NCBI GenBank assembly: GCA_964443225.1 | Contig: CAYUCC010000014.1 | Coordinates: 24,626 to 88,625, forward strand | Source: SSC4 sp964443225 | GTDB taxonomy: Bacteria; Chloroflexota; Anaerolineae; SSC4; Amarolineaceae | Length of the DNA: 64,000 bases | Direction: 5' to 3' | Shown: positions 6,033 to 14,635 of the stretch, in pieces | Numbering within the stretch: the first letter of the stretch is position 1 | Layout: the number at the start of each line of letters is the position of its first letter | Translations under genes and position numbers: made by a program | Notes under the pieces: model-generated | What the model was told of the DNA's origin: nothing | Seen by the model: the letters and a program-made list of their open reading frames with translations, nothing else | Databases searched by the model: none

Positions 6033-8363
6033 ATGAGCGAATCGCCGTCACCGGGAATACGACTGTGGGTAAGGATCAGTTGGATCGTCGCCATCTCGGT
6101 CTGGCTGCTGACCGCGGGCCTCCTGCTGCAGCGGCCAGGCGTGGCGTGGGATGGTGCCTGGATTTCGCTGGGAACCCCGCGCTTCGGCGAGGTGACGGTG
6201 GTGGCGGCGCTGCCCGATTCGGCCCTACGCGTCGGCGATCAGATCGTGGCGGTCAACGGCTATCCGATGACCGCCGGTTCGCCGGCCGCCCTGGGACGGC
6301 CTGAGCCGGCGCCGTGGTCCTGGCGGGTTGGCGAGACCCTGACCTACCGACTCGTGCGCGACGGCCAGCCCCTGGAAGTCGCCGTCGTCCTGCGGCCGGG
6401 CTCGCTGGTCTGGCCGCACAAGCCGTGGGGCATCCTGCTGTTCGGCATGGTATTCTGCCTGCTCGGCGGCTACGTCCTCTTTCGTCGCCCGGCCGAGCCG
6501 GCGGCGCGCTGGATGTTTTTGATCGGTGCGCTGTTGGTCAGCTTCGGTGTGGTGCGCAGCTTTCAGTGGACGCTGGGCGAATACCTGACCGGGCCTGTCC
6601 CGGCCGCCTACATGGCCCTGACCCTCGGAACCGTGCAGGCGGCTTTCCTGGCAACGGTCTTTTTGGCCCTGGTCTTTCCCGGCCGGCACCGCCTGGTGCA
6701 GCGCTGGCCTTGGCTTACACCGGCCCTGGGCGTGATCCTTGCCATCGTCTTGGTGGCCAGCGGCCTGGCGCTGACCCACCCAAGCCATGATTGGCTGTCC
6801 AGGCTGGCGGCGATGATGGGCCTTTACTTTCGGCTGCAATTATCGCTCTGCATCCTGGCCGCCGTGCTGTTCATCACGAACATCGCGACCCAGCCCCCAG
6901 CCGATCGCCAGCCGGCCAGGTGGGTGGCGCTGGGCGCGGCCCTGGCTTTGACCTTCGGCGCGCTTCTGTCCGTGGTTCCTATCGCGCTGGAAGCCGCGGG
7001 ATGGCTCCCAACCGACTCGGTCCAGGCCATGACCCTCCGCCAGGAGCTGACCTGGGTCGTGGCGCTGGTGGTGCCTGCCTCGTTTGCCGCAGCCATTCTG
7101 CGCTATCGCCTGTTCGACATCGACCTGGTCCTGAATCGGACCCTGGTGTACGGCATGTTAACCGCAATCACCATCGGAATCTACGTTGTCTTAGTGAGTA
7201 CTCTGAGCGCACGGTTGCCCACCGGCAACAACCAACTGGCGCTCTTCCTGGGCACGGGTGTCGTGGCGGTTCTGTTCCAACCGTTACGGGAGCGCCTGCA
7301 GCGCGGGGTGAACCGGCTCATGTACGGCAAACGCGACGATCCCTATGCGGTGTTGTCGCACCTTGGACAGCAGCTGGGCGGGACGCTGGCACCCGACGCA
7401 GTGGCGCCCAACATTGTACAGACCATGGGGCAGACCCTAAAGCTGCCCTACGTTACGCTCAGCCTGGCGATCGCCGGCGCGGCCGGCGAAGAGGCCCGCA
7501 TGGAACCGGCAGCCACATGGGGGACACGGCCTGCCTATCCCCTGGTGGATTTTCCCCTGCTGTACCAGCAGCGATCGGTAGGGCTCTTGCAGGTAGCGCC
7601 GCGCGCCACCGGCGAGCGCTTTTCGGCCAACGAACGACGGCTGCTGAACGACCTGGCGGCGCAGGTTGGCGTGGCGGTTGCGGCACTGCAGCAGACGCGG
7701 CAGGCGCAGCATCTGGCAGCGGACCTGCAGCACGCGCGCGAGCGCCTGGTGGTCGCCCGCGAGGAAGAACGCCGTCGCTTGCGCCGCGACCTGCACGATG
7801 GGCTGGGCCCGGCCCTGGCCAGTCTGACTCTCAAGACGGACGCCGCGCACGATGAGCTGGCTTATGATGTGCCCGCAGCCGCAACCATGCTGGTCGACCT
7901 GAAGGGGGACATCCAGGCCGCCGTAGCCGACATCCGCCGCCTGGTCTATGACCTGCGCCCGCCGGCGCTCGATGACCTGGGGCTGGTCACCAGCCTGCGC
8001 ATGCAGGCATCGCACCACGAAAGCCGAGGCCTGGCCATCACCGTGGATGCACCGGACAGCGTGCCGGCGCTGCCGGCGGCGGTCGAGGTGGCCCTGTATC
8101 GTATCGCCGGTGAGGCCTTGACGAACGTCGTGCGCCACGCCAATGCCCATACCTGCCTGGTGCGCCTGGCGCTGGGTGGAGATCGCGTCGAGCTCGAGAT
8201 CGTCGACGACGGCCGCGGTTTGCCCGTCCCCATCGTATCTGGCGTTGGATTGGTGTCGATGCGCGAGCGGGCTACCGAGCTGGGCGGCACATGCACGCTT
8301 ACCTCGGGTCCTGGCCAGGGAACCTGCGTGCACGTCCAGCTGCCGCGGCACATCTCATCATAG
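6033..8363 (+). CDS. Membrane sensor histidine kinase, PDZ-like/GAF/HisKA_3
   Basis: The product is 776 aa. After a first membrane segment (about 16-33) there is a PDZ-like loop (SALRVGDQIVAVNGYPM) outside the membrane, then about eight to nine further membrane segments up to residue 410, a GAF-like region (about 440-560), a coiled linker, and a HisKA_3 dimerisation helix with phosphoacceptor His588 in RRDLHDGLGPAL. The HATPase_c domain shows EALTNVVRHANA (N box) and DDGRG (G1). This is a LiaS/NarX-like architecture. The frame is open from 5934, but that would translate the palindrome; ATG 5991 is the other possibility. The cognate regulator starts 20 bp downstream. Confidence 0.85.
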   Translation: MSESPSPGIRLWVRISWIVAISVWLLTAGLLLQRPGVAWDGAWISLGTPRFGEVTVVAALPDSALRVGDQIVAVNGYPMTAGSPAALGRPEPAPWSWRVGETLTYRLVRDGQPLEVAVVLRPGSLVWPHKPWGILLFGMVFCLLGGYVLFRRPAEPAARWMFLIGALLVSFGVVRSFQWTLGEYLTGPVPAAYMALTLGTVQAAFLATVFLALVFPGRHRLVQRWPWLTPALGVILAIVLVASGLALTHPSHDWLSRLAAMMGLYFRLQLSLCILAAVLFITNIATQPPADRQPARWVALGAALALTFGALLSVVPIALEAAGWLPTDSVQAMTLRQELTWVVALVVPASFAAAILRYRLFDIDLVLNRTLVYGMLTAITIGIYVVLVSTLSARLPTGNNQLALFLGTGVVAVLFQPLRERLQRGVNRLMYGKRDDPYAVLSHLGQQLGGTLAPDAVAPNIVQTMGQTLKLPYVTLSLAIAGAAGEEARMEPAATWGTRPAYPLVDFPLLYQQRSVGLLQVAPRATGERFSANERRLLNDLAAQVGVAVAALQQTRQAQHLAADLQHARERLVVAREEERRRLRRDLHDGLGPALASLTLKTDAAHDELAYDVPAAATMLVDLKGDIQAAVADIRRLVYDLRPPALDDLGLVTSLRMQASHHESRGLAITVDAPDSVPALPAAVEVALYRIAGEALTNVVRHANAHTCLVRLALGGDRVELEIVDDGRGLPVPIVSGVGLVSMRERATELGGTCTLTSGPGQGTCVHVQLPRHISS

Positions 8364-8382
8364 TACGAGGAGAGTGAATACG

Positions 8383-9075
8383 ATGGACAAGATCTCCATC
8401 CTGGTTGCTGACGACTCCACCCCATTTCGCGCGGGCATGCGTGCGATGCTGCGCCGGGAGACCGACCTGGCTATTGTTGGCGAAGCCGCTACCGGCGCCG
8501 AGGCGGTCAAAGCCGCGGTCGCGCTGCAGCCGGATGTGGTCCTGATGGATTTGCAGATGCCCGAAGGCAACGGCATCGACGCGACACGCGCAATCGTCGC
8601 AGCCTCGCCGCACATCCGTGTGCTGGTGCTGACCATGTTCGAGGATGACGACTCGGTGTTTGCCGCGCTGCAGGCCGGTGCCCGCGGGTATATCTTGAAA
8701 GGGGCCGACAAGGGTGAAGTGCTGCGGGCGATTCGCGCTCTTTACAACGGCGAAGCGATCTTCGGGCCGGCCATCGCCCAGCGGCTGATGCAGTACTTCG
8801 CAGTCCTGCGCCAGCCCACCACAACCCAGCCCCCGTTCCCTGAGCTAAGCGACCGTGAGCGCGAGATCCTGGGCATGATTGCCGGGGGCCGCACCAACCA
8901 GGAGATCGCCGACGATCTGGTGGTCAGCCTCAAGACCGTGCGCAACCACGTGTCGAACATCTTCGCCAAGCTGGAGGTCGCTGACCGGGCCCAGGCCATG
9001 GCAGTCGCGCGGCAGGCGGGGCTGGGCAAACAAATCCGGCCACCCCAATTACCAACCCCTGGAACCACCGCCTGA
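8383..9075 (+). CDS. NarL/LuxR-family response regulator
   Basis: The product is 230 aa. The receiver domain (1-120) has the acidic pair Asp10-Asp11, phosphoacceptor Asp56 in VLMDLQMP, Thr84 and Lys106. A C-terminal LuxR-type HTH (about 155-215) has LSDREREILGMIAGG followed by TNQEIADDLVVSLKTVRNH. It lies immediately downstream of the HisKA_3 kinase, the usual partner type, and is very likely phosphorylated by it. Start ATG 8383 follows ACGAGGAGAG. Target genes are not evident; the neighbouring PadR unit has its own promoter. Confidence 0.92.
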   Translation: MDKISILVADDSTPFRAGMRAMLRRETDLAIVGEAATGAEAVKAAVALQPDVVLMDLQMPEGNGIDATRAIVAASPHIRVLVLTMFEDDDSVFAALQAGARGYILKGADKGEVLRAIRALYNGEAIFGPAIAQRLMQYFAVLRQPTTTQPPFPELSDREREILGMIAGGRTNQEIADDLVVSLKTVRNHVSNIFAKLEVADRAQAMAVARQAGLGKQIRPPQLPTPGTTA

Positions 9076-9090
9076 ACCAACCCCTGGGAT

Positions 9091-9119
9091 TTGACAAAAG
9101 ACTGGCTTGCGGATATTAT
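9091..9119 (+). promoter_or_regulatory. Consensus sigma-70-type promoter for the PadR gene
   Basis: TTGACA at 9091-9096 and TATTAT at 9114-9119 are separated by exactly 17 bp. A palindromic operator overlaps the expected start site. Confidence 0.8.
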
Positions 9120-9141
9120 AGGACTAATCCTATATAGGATT
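9118..9141. promoter_or_regulatory. PadR-type operator, perfect 16-bp palindrome
   Basis: AATCCTATATAGGATT (9126-9141) is a perfect palindrome beginning at the predicted transcription start. A second overlapping inverted pair (ATAGGA at 9118, TCCTAT at 9128) extends it leftward. Binding here would block the promoter, fitting negative autoregulation by the PadR protein encoded 30 bp downstream. Confidence 0.7.
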
Positions 9142-9171
9142 GATCTAGCTTTGAAATGAGGCAACCGCGCC

Positions 9172-9741
9172 ATGTCTCTCGATTACGCCATCCTCGGGTT
9201 TCTGAACTACAGCCCGTTTTCGGGCTACGACCTGAAGAAGGTTTTCGACGGTTCCGTGCGCCACTTCTGGCCGGCTGACCAGAGCCAGATCTACCGGACG
9301 CTGGCCCGGCTGGCGGAACGGGGCCTGGTGGAGCAGGAGGTGTTCCGCGGCGTCGACCGCCCCGACCGCAAGGAATACCGCATCACGCCGGCCGGCCAGG
9401 AGGCGCTGCGCGCCTGGCTGCTCAGCCCCCTGCCCTCGCAGGAGGTGCGCATCGCCGCGCTGATCCAGGTGTTTTTCGCCGGCCAGCTGACCGACGAACA
9501 GATCCTTGCGCTGTTCGAGCGCCTGGCTGCCGACACACGTGCTGCGCTGGCGGCCTATGATCAGATTCCACAAGCCGCCGGCACGGACGATCCGGCCATG
9601 GGGCCGCCGCGCGAGCGTTTCTTCTGGCAGTTGACGCTCGACTACGGCATGATGTCGGCGCGCGCCGACCTGGTCTGGCTCGAAAACGTCCTTGCGCGCC
9701 TCAGGGCCGGCGAGCTACCGCCGGCGCCCCCAGCATCCTGA
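9172..9741 (+). CDS. PadR-family transcriptional regulator
   Basis: The product is 189 aa. The N-terminal winged helix (1-85) has the PadR signature: YAILGFLNYSPFSGYDLKK, then WPADQSQIYRTLARLAERGLV and RKEYRITPAGQEAL. The C-terminal half (about 90-180) is the helical dimerisation domain of the longer (PadR_C, Vir-like) subgroup. These repressors respond to small hydrophobic ligands such as phenolic acids or drugs. The strong promoter with a palindrome at its start site suggests autorepression. The hydrolase gene follows within 12 bp and is probably under the same control. Confidence 0.9.
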   Translation: MSLDYAILGFLNYSPFSGYDLKKVFDGSVRHFWPADQSQIYRTLARLAERGLVEQEVFRGVDRPDRKEYRITPAGQEALRAWLLSPLPSQEVRIAALIQVFFAGQLTDEQILALFERLAADTRAALAAYDQIPQAAGTDDPAMGPPRERFFWQLTLDYGMMSARADLVWLENVLARLRAGELPPAPPAS

Positions 9742-9753
9742 CAGGAGATGACC

Positions 9754-10830
9754 GTGTCAAACAATTCAACGACAGGCCTGGAAAGCAAGCTCACGCGCTT
9801 GCTGGAGCAGTACGATGCGCGCCCCGACACCAACGGCGTGCGCTTTGCCTTCGCCTCTCCCCAGCGCGGCTGGCGCTGGGAATGGTCGTCCCCCGGATCG
9901 GTCGAGCAGTATTTCATCGCCAGCACGACCAAACTCTACGTCGCCGCGCTGGTGATGCAGCTGCGGGCCGAGGGTCGGATCGAGTTGGATGCGCCCGCGG
10001 CGAGGTATCTCGATCATTCCGTCATGGCCGGCATCCACGTGCTGCGCGGTGCCGACGCCAGCGACCGCATCACGATTCGCGAGCTGCTCAGCCACACCTC
10101 CGGCATCGCTGACTACTTCGAGCAGCGCCAGCGCGACGGCTCGACCCAGTTTGGCAGGGCCTTGCAGGCCGACTTCGCCTGGACCTTCGACGACGTCCTG
10201 CGTATCACCCGGGACGAGCTGACGCCGAAATTCGCGCCGTCGACGCCGGGCAAGGCTTTCTACTCGGACACCAATTACCAGCTCCTGGGCGCCGTCATCG
10301 AGGCAATCACCGGCACCAGTTACGAAGACGCGCTGCAGCAGCGCATCCTGGCCCCGTTGGCGCTGGCGGACACGTACCCGTTCACCGTGGATACCCTCGA
10401 TTGTTACGATTCGGTGGCCGCAATGCTGTACGACAAGAAATATGTCGCCATACCCAATGCCATGGCCTCGGTCAGAGCCGATGGTGGGATGGTATCCACG
10501 GCGCGCGATGGCCTCGTCTTTCTCGAGGCCTTCATGACCGGCCGGCTGTTCCCGCGCACGTACCTGGACGAGATGCAGCGCCAGTGGAACGCGATCTTCC
10601 CGCCCCTGCAGTATGGGATGGGGCTGATGCGCTTTGCCCTGCCGCGCTACTACACCCTGTTCAAGAAAGTCCCACCTATGATCGGGCATTCGGGGGCCTC
10701 TGGCGCCGTGCTTTTTTACATCCCGGCGCTCGACCTCTACGTCTCGGGAACCGTCAACCAGATCAAAAAACGCAGTCTCTCGTACAACCTGCTGGCGCGA
10801 CTTGTCATGACATATCAGGGGGCATGGTGA
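9754..10830 (+). CDS. Serine hydrolase, class C beta-lactamase family
   Basis: The product is 358 aa. The catalytic S-x-x-K is Ser57-Thr-Thr-Lys60 (IASTTKLY). The second motif is YSDTNY at about Tyr170, and the third is HSGASG at about His312, replacing the KTG of true beta-lactamases. This pattern is typical of penicillin-binding-protein-like esterases and D-aminopeptidases. I see no signal peptide, so a cytoplasmic esterase or peptidase is likely. The GTG at 9754 is preferred over ATG 9748, because AGGAG (9743-9747) abuts the ATG but stands 6 nt from the GTG. It shares a transcript with the padR-like gene. Confidence 0.8.
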   Translation: MSNNSTTGLESKLTRLLEQYDARPDTNGVRFAFASPQRGWRWEWSSPGSVEQYFIASTTKLYVAALVMQLRAEGRIELDAPAARYLDHSVMAGIHVLRGADASDRITIRELLSHTSGIADYFEQRQRDGSTQFGRALQADFAWTFDDVLRITRDELTPKFAPSTPGKAFYSDTNYQLLGAVIEAITGTSYEDALQQRILAPLALADTYPFTVDTLDCYDSVAAMLYDKKYVAIPNAMASVRADGGMVSTARDGLVFLEAFMTGRLFPRTYLDEMQRQWNAIFPPLQYGMGLMRFALPRYYTLFKKVPPMIGHSGASGAVLFYIPALDLYVSGTVNQIKKRSLSYNLLARLVMTYQGAW

Positions 10831-10949
10831 AGCGTTTACCGCGTGCCATCTTCAATCTCGAAGGCTCCAGTCCCCCACACTGACCCGGCGGATCACGCCG
10901 CGCCCAGCATCATCTCCAGGTTGAGCGCGGCGGTCTGCGGGGGGGGCCT

Positions 10950-10978
10950 TTGCCAGACTCCGGCTCATGGGCTACAAT
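10950..10978 (+). promoter_or_regulatory. Promoter for the SEC-C gene
   Basis: TTGCCA at 10950-10955 and TACAAT at 10973-10978 are separated by 17 bp, 57 bp before the start codon. The same pair of hexamers and spacing occurs before the giant peptidase gene at 41566-41594. Confidence 0.6.
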
Positions 10979-11035
10979 TTGGTCAGGAATTCCCAGTTTC
11001 TCCAGACCCTGGTGCACCGATCACGGAGGCAACGT

Positions 11036-12484
11036 ATGCCCGGACGCAACGATCCCTGCCCTTGCGGCAGTGGCAAAAAGTACAAGCACTGTTGTCTGAA
11101 GAAGGATGAAGCGGCTCGCCGCACCGCCTACGAGGAGGCCGCGCTCGCCGCGGAGGCTGCGCCGCCTGCGATCCCACAACCCACACCGCCGCGCATCCCG
11201 TCCATGGCCGAGGTGTACGACGCGCTCAGGGCTGAGTCTGAGCCAATAGCCGCAGCGAACGACGCTTACTCGGATGAGCCAGACGCAAGCGACGATCTCG
11301 CCCCCTTCGAGGCACGCTGGAGGGAGTTCGAGGCCGCCGGGAACTACGAGGAGCAGATCACCATCTTTCTGGCGACGCTGGACGATGGGCTGATGGACGA
11401 CGAGAACGCCTTCGAGATGCTCAACGCCATCTACGCAACCACCGCAGCCGCCGGCGCGCGCGAGCGCTTCGACCCATTGCTCGCCCTGTTGCGCCAGCGT
11501 GTACCGGACGTCTACGCAGAGGATGCTCATGTCTATCTCGACTGGCTGATCACGAATGCCCTCGTGGCCGGACGCCCGGACGTGCTGCCGGCCCTGGCCG
11601 ATGAGCTGGCCGACACGGCCGACAAACAGCTCGACACCGTCAGCTGCGTCTACGATCAACTGGCGTACCACGGCCAGCTGTCGGTGCTCGCCGCGGCCGC
11701 GCGCCGCGCTTGGCCGCGGGTGCGGGATGGCAAGGGGTACTTCGAGTGGGCGATCCGCGAATTTGGCGTACGCGCGATGACCCTCGCGATGTTGGATTAC
11801 CTTGAGCACACCACAGCCCCCAACGCCGCCGATTTGGAGGCGCTGATCGCTGACTTCGGCGTCGCGGAGGTACGGCCAGGCGGCGCGGCCCAATTCCTGG
11901 CACTCATCACCGGGCAGGCCGGGCGGCGTTGGACGTTGGACGACTTCCACCGTCCAGCGCACCGGCGGCGCAAGGGCAAATCGGCACCTCCGGCAAACGA
12001 TGGCCAGACCAATGTGTACGACCTGACCCTCGAGTTCCTGAGCACCCTGCACCGCGAGGAGGGCGTGTCGTATGCCAAAGGCGAGCTGGCGCGCGACCAG
12101 ATCGAGCGGTACATCCTGGATCGGCAGGCCGGGGAGCTGGACGGCGAAAACGACCGGCGCGCGGCCAATGCACTTGCAGCGACGCCAGTGCATCCGCTCT
12201 GTCCAGACTTTGCCACGCTCGATCGTTATCTGGGTGGTCTACTGCATCTATTCAACATGCAGCTGCACAAGGCCGCAGCACTGTTCGAGATGATCCCGGC
12301 CTGGCTGCGTTTCTTGGAAACGCGCGGGCTGATCGACGCTGCGCAGCGTGAGCGCACCCTGAGCGACTTGAGCAGTCTGGTTCCTACCCTGAGCGAGTTC
12401 TGGGGCACATTTCGTTCCGACCCGGGACTACAGCGCGCAGCAGAACGCTGGCCCGAAGGGGAGGGTACCACGAGCGCAGCCTGA
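11036..12484 (+). CDS. SEC-C motif protein
   Basis: The product is 482 aa. Residues 2-20 form an N-terminal SEC-C zinc-binding motif (RNDPCPCGSGKKYKHCC, Cys-x-Cys...Cys-Cys), which in SecA mediates contact with SecB and ribosomes. The rest is a mostly helical, acidic region of unknown fold with an Ala/Glu-rich linker at about 22-75. Start ATG 11036 has CGGAGG 8 nt upstream. Proteins with an N-terminal SEC-C and a long helical body are common but uncharacterised. It has its own promoter and seems monocistronic. Confidence 0.75.
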   Translation: MPGRNDPCPCGSGKKYKHCCLKKDEAARRTAYEEAALAAEAAPPAIPQPTPPRIPSMAEVYDALRAESEPIAAANDAYSDEPDASDDLAPFEARWREFEAAGNYEEQITIFLATLDDGLMDDENAFEMLNAIYATTAAAGARERFDPLLALLRQRVPDVYAEDAHVYLDWLITNALVAGRPDVLPALADELADTADKQLDTVSCVYDQLAYHGQLSVLAAAARRAWPRVRDGKGYFEWAIREFGVRAMTLAMLDYLEHTTAPNAADLEALIADFGVAEVRPGGAAQFLALITGQAGRRWTLDDFHRPAHRRRKGKSAPPANDGQTNVYDLTLEFLSTLHREEGVSYAKGELARDQIERYILDRQAGELDGENDRRAANALAATPVHPLCPDFATLDRYLGGLLHLFNMQLHKAAALFEMIPAWLRFLETRGLIDAAQRERTLSDLSSLVPTLSEFWGTFRSDPGLQRAAERWPEGEGTTSAA

Positions 12485-12600
12485 CGTCCGATCACGGCGC
12501 ATCATCGTGTAGATGCCGTCTGTACTGTACACGAAGATTCGTGCCCCGACCAGCGATCGGTTTTGTGGCGTACAGGAGTTAATTTCGCCCTGGAGACGTT

Positions 12601-13755
12601 CTACAAACCGGGGATGCGGTCGAGTTGCCGCCAGCTGATCAATGCACCGGTGCTGGTCTGCATGGTCTGCTCACCACCATAAACAACATAGCCTTCATTT
12701 TCCGGCATTCCTGCCAACTGGCGCCACTGTTTGAGATTGTCGAAGTAGCTGCTGACCATCGTCTTGCCAGATTTGATCTCAATCGGCACCATGCTCTCGC
12801 CTTCGATCAGCAAACAATCGATCTCTTTGCCCTGGCTATCTTGCCAGAAATAAGGCTGGCGATACTCGCCGTGATGAAACCTGCGTTTGATGAACTCGGT
12901 GATGATCAGGTTCTCGAAGAGTGCACCTTTCATGAAATGTAGTCTGACTTGATTCTCATCGCGGATTCCGAGCAAGGAGCAAGCGACACCGGTATCGTAG
13001 AAATAGAGTTTGGGCGACTTCACCAGCCGTTTGTTGAAGTTGCGATGAAAGGGCTGTAAACGAAAAAGAATGTAGGAACTCTCCAAAATGGAGAGCCAGG
13101 CTTTAGCCGTGTTGGGGCTGACGCCGGCATCATTGGCCAGACTGGTGTAGTTGAGCAATTGCCCTGTGCGTCCTGCACACAACTGGGTGAACTGGATGAA
13201 AGCATTGCTGTCGCCTATGTTTTTCAGCAGGCGTACATCCTTTTCAATGTAGGTCTGTATGTAAGACGGATAAAAATCGGTGGGCGCGATGCCCCGGTCG
13301 TAAATGCGGGGATATAGACCCTTGAAGATCACAGCTTCATACTGTTCTGCACCAGGTGCCAGTTCGGCCAGAGAAAATGGCAGCAAGTGCAAAACTGCGG
13401 TACGGCCGGCCAGTGTCTGGCTGATTTTTTCCATCAACAGAAAGTTCGATGAGCCCGTCAGGATGAACAAAACCTGCCGGTTCTCATCCACTATGCGTTG
13501 GATGTACGAAAACAGGTTGGGGGTATTTTGGACCTCATCGAGTACGGCGCCCGCGGGATAATTCGACAGGAATCCGCGCGGATCTGTCAGCGCAAACTGG
13601 CGGATGTCTGGCTCTTCCAAAGAGACATAGGGCAGCGCGGGAAAAGCGGCCTTGACCAGGGTGGTCTTGCCGGCCTGTCGCGGACCGGTCAGGGTGATCA
13701 CCTGAAATTTGTCCGCGAGTGCGATTATTCTGGGTGTCATGGTTCTTTCAATCAT
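12601..13755 (-). CDS. AAA ATPase with DUF4143 domain
   Basis: The product is 384 aa. A Walker A motif (GPRQAGKTT, residues 24-32) and a Walker B-like AVLDEVQ lie in the N-terminal AAA domain. The C-terminal half is DUF4143 with the characteristic KLYFYDTGVA and, near the end, WQDSQGKEIDCLL and VPIEIKSGKT, which resembles a PD-(D/E)xK nuclease-like core (D, E-x-K). The family is widespread, is often duplicated in genomes and has no proven function. Start ATG 13755 has CCAGGAG 7 nt upstream. Its promoter sits inside a perfect 20-bp hairpin. Composition is less GC-rich than its neighbours, hinting at transfer. Confidence 0.85.
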   Translation of the reverse strand: MIERTMTPRIIALADKFQVITLTGPRQAGKTTLVKAAFPALPYVSLEEPDIRQFALTDPRGFLSNYPAGAVLDEVQNTPNLFSYIQRIVDENRQVLFILTGSSNFLLMEKISQTLAGRTAVLHLLPFSLAELAPGAEQYEAVIFKGLYPRIYDRGIAPTDFYPSYIQTYIEKDVRLLKNIGDSNAFIQFTQLCAGRTGQLLNYTSLANDAGVSPNTAKAWLSILESSYILFRLQPFHRNFNKRLVKSPKLYFYDTGVACSLLGIRDENQVRLHFMKGALFENLIITEFIKRRFHHGEYRQPYFWQDSQGKEIDCLLIEGESMVPIEIKSGKTMVSSYFDNLKQWRQLAGMPENEGYVVYGGEQTMQTSTGALISWRQLDRIPGL

Positions 13756-13791
13756 GCTAACGCTCCTGGGGAAGAATCGTGACCTGTCAAG

Positions 13792-13820
13792 ATTATATCA
13801 CAAGCCATACAAATCCGCAA
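13792..13820 (-). promoter_or_regulatory. Promoter of the DUF4143 ATPase gene
   Basis: On the minus strand TTGCGG (13820-13815) and a perfect TATAAT (13797-13792) are 17 bp apart. The -35 and most of the spacer lie in one arm of the adjacent hairpin. Confidence 0.65.
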
Positions 13821-13845
13821 TACGATTGCGGATTTGTATGGCTTG
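13801..13845. repeat. Perfect 20-bp hairpin over the ATPase promoter
   Basis: Two exactly complementary 20-base arms (first arm beginning CAAGCCATACAAATCC) flank a 5-base loop TACGA. The structure covers the -35 region of the ATPase promoter. It may be an operator, a cruciform-forming control site or the end of a mobile unit carrying the ATPase. Confidence 0.85.
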
Positions 13846-13902
13846 TCGTTGGCATCGATCAGATCTCCCCTGATCGTGACGGCCCTGGGCGGCCCGGCGT
13901 AC

Positions 13903-14622
13903 CTACGCCATGAACGACAGCAGCGCGGCCGCCAGGAACCCAAAGACGGTGAACAGGCCTACCAGCTTGCCACCGTGCTCGAACGCTTCCGGCATCATCG
14001 CGTCCGACAGCATGGTGAGCATGGCCCCCGCGGCAAAGGCCTGGGCGTAGCGCCCGTCGATACCGGGCAGCGCATGGGCCGCAACATAACCGAGCCCGGC
14101 CGACGCGGCGGAGACGAGCACGAGCAGGATCCACATCCAGAGGACGCTGCGTCGCGAGTATCCCGCCGCCGCCAGGTTGATCGATCCCGCCACACCTTCG
14201 GGCAGGTTCGAGACGAACACCGCAGCCAGAAACGCAACGTTGATCGCACCACCCAGGGCCAGGCTCATGCCCAGGATGATCGACTCGGGCACGTTGTCGA
14301 GCAGCGTGCCAATGAAAATGGCGGCACCCGATCCGGCCGGTTCCTGGCTGGCAATCGCCTTGCGCGCGGCGCCACCGCGGTGATCGATCAGCCAGTCGCC
14401 GGCGAAAAACGCCAGCGCACCCAGTGCCAGGGCGAGGACCGTGCCCCAGCCGGCCACCATCGACTCAGGAATCAGCTCGTAAGCGATGGCGCTGAGCAGG
14501 GCACCGGCGCCGATGCCCATCACCATGCCGATGGTGCGGTTGGAGAGGCCACGCATGGACAGCGCATAACCGACAAGCAGCGAAGCGGATGCCAGACCGC
14601 CCCACCAGGCGGCCGCTAACAC
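13903..14622 (-). CDS. ZIP-family divalent metal transporter
   Basis: The product is 239 aa with about eight membrane segments. ZIP signatures are LLDNVPESIILGMSLALGG (metal-site helix 4, with Asp/Asn replacing His) and FVSNLPEGVAGS (helix 5). A short charged loop (DHRGGAARK) lies in the usual variable region between helices 3 and 4. These proteins import zinc, iron or manganese into the cytoplasm. I choose GTG 14622 because GAGAGGAG stands 7 nt upstream, overlapping the stop of the GNAT gene; the longer frame to 14658 would overlap that gene. The two genes are translationally linked. Confidence 0.8.
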   Translation of the reverse strand: MLAAAWWGGLASASLLVGYALSMRGLSNRTIGMVMGIGAGALLSAIAYELIPESMVAGWGTVLALALGALAFFAGDWLIDHRGGAARKAIASQEPAGSGAAIFIGTLLDNVPESIILGMSLALGGAINVAFLAAVFVSNLPEGVAGSINLAAAGYSRRSVLWMWILLVLVSAASAGLGYVAAHALPGIDGRYAQAFAAGAMLTMLSDAMMPEAFEHGGKLVGLFTVFGFLAAALLSFMA

Positions 14623-14635
14623 GGGGCGACTCCTC

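Noticed and set aside
12601..13845. Insertion sequence at the hairpin-bounded ATPase
   Set aside because: The ORF has no DDE or Tyr/Ser recombinase motif, and only one hairpin is present, so no matching second end was found.
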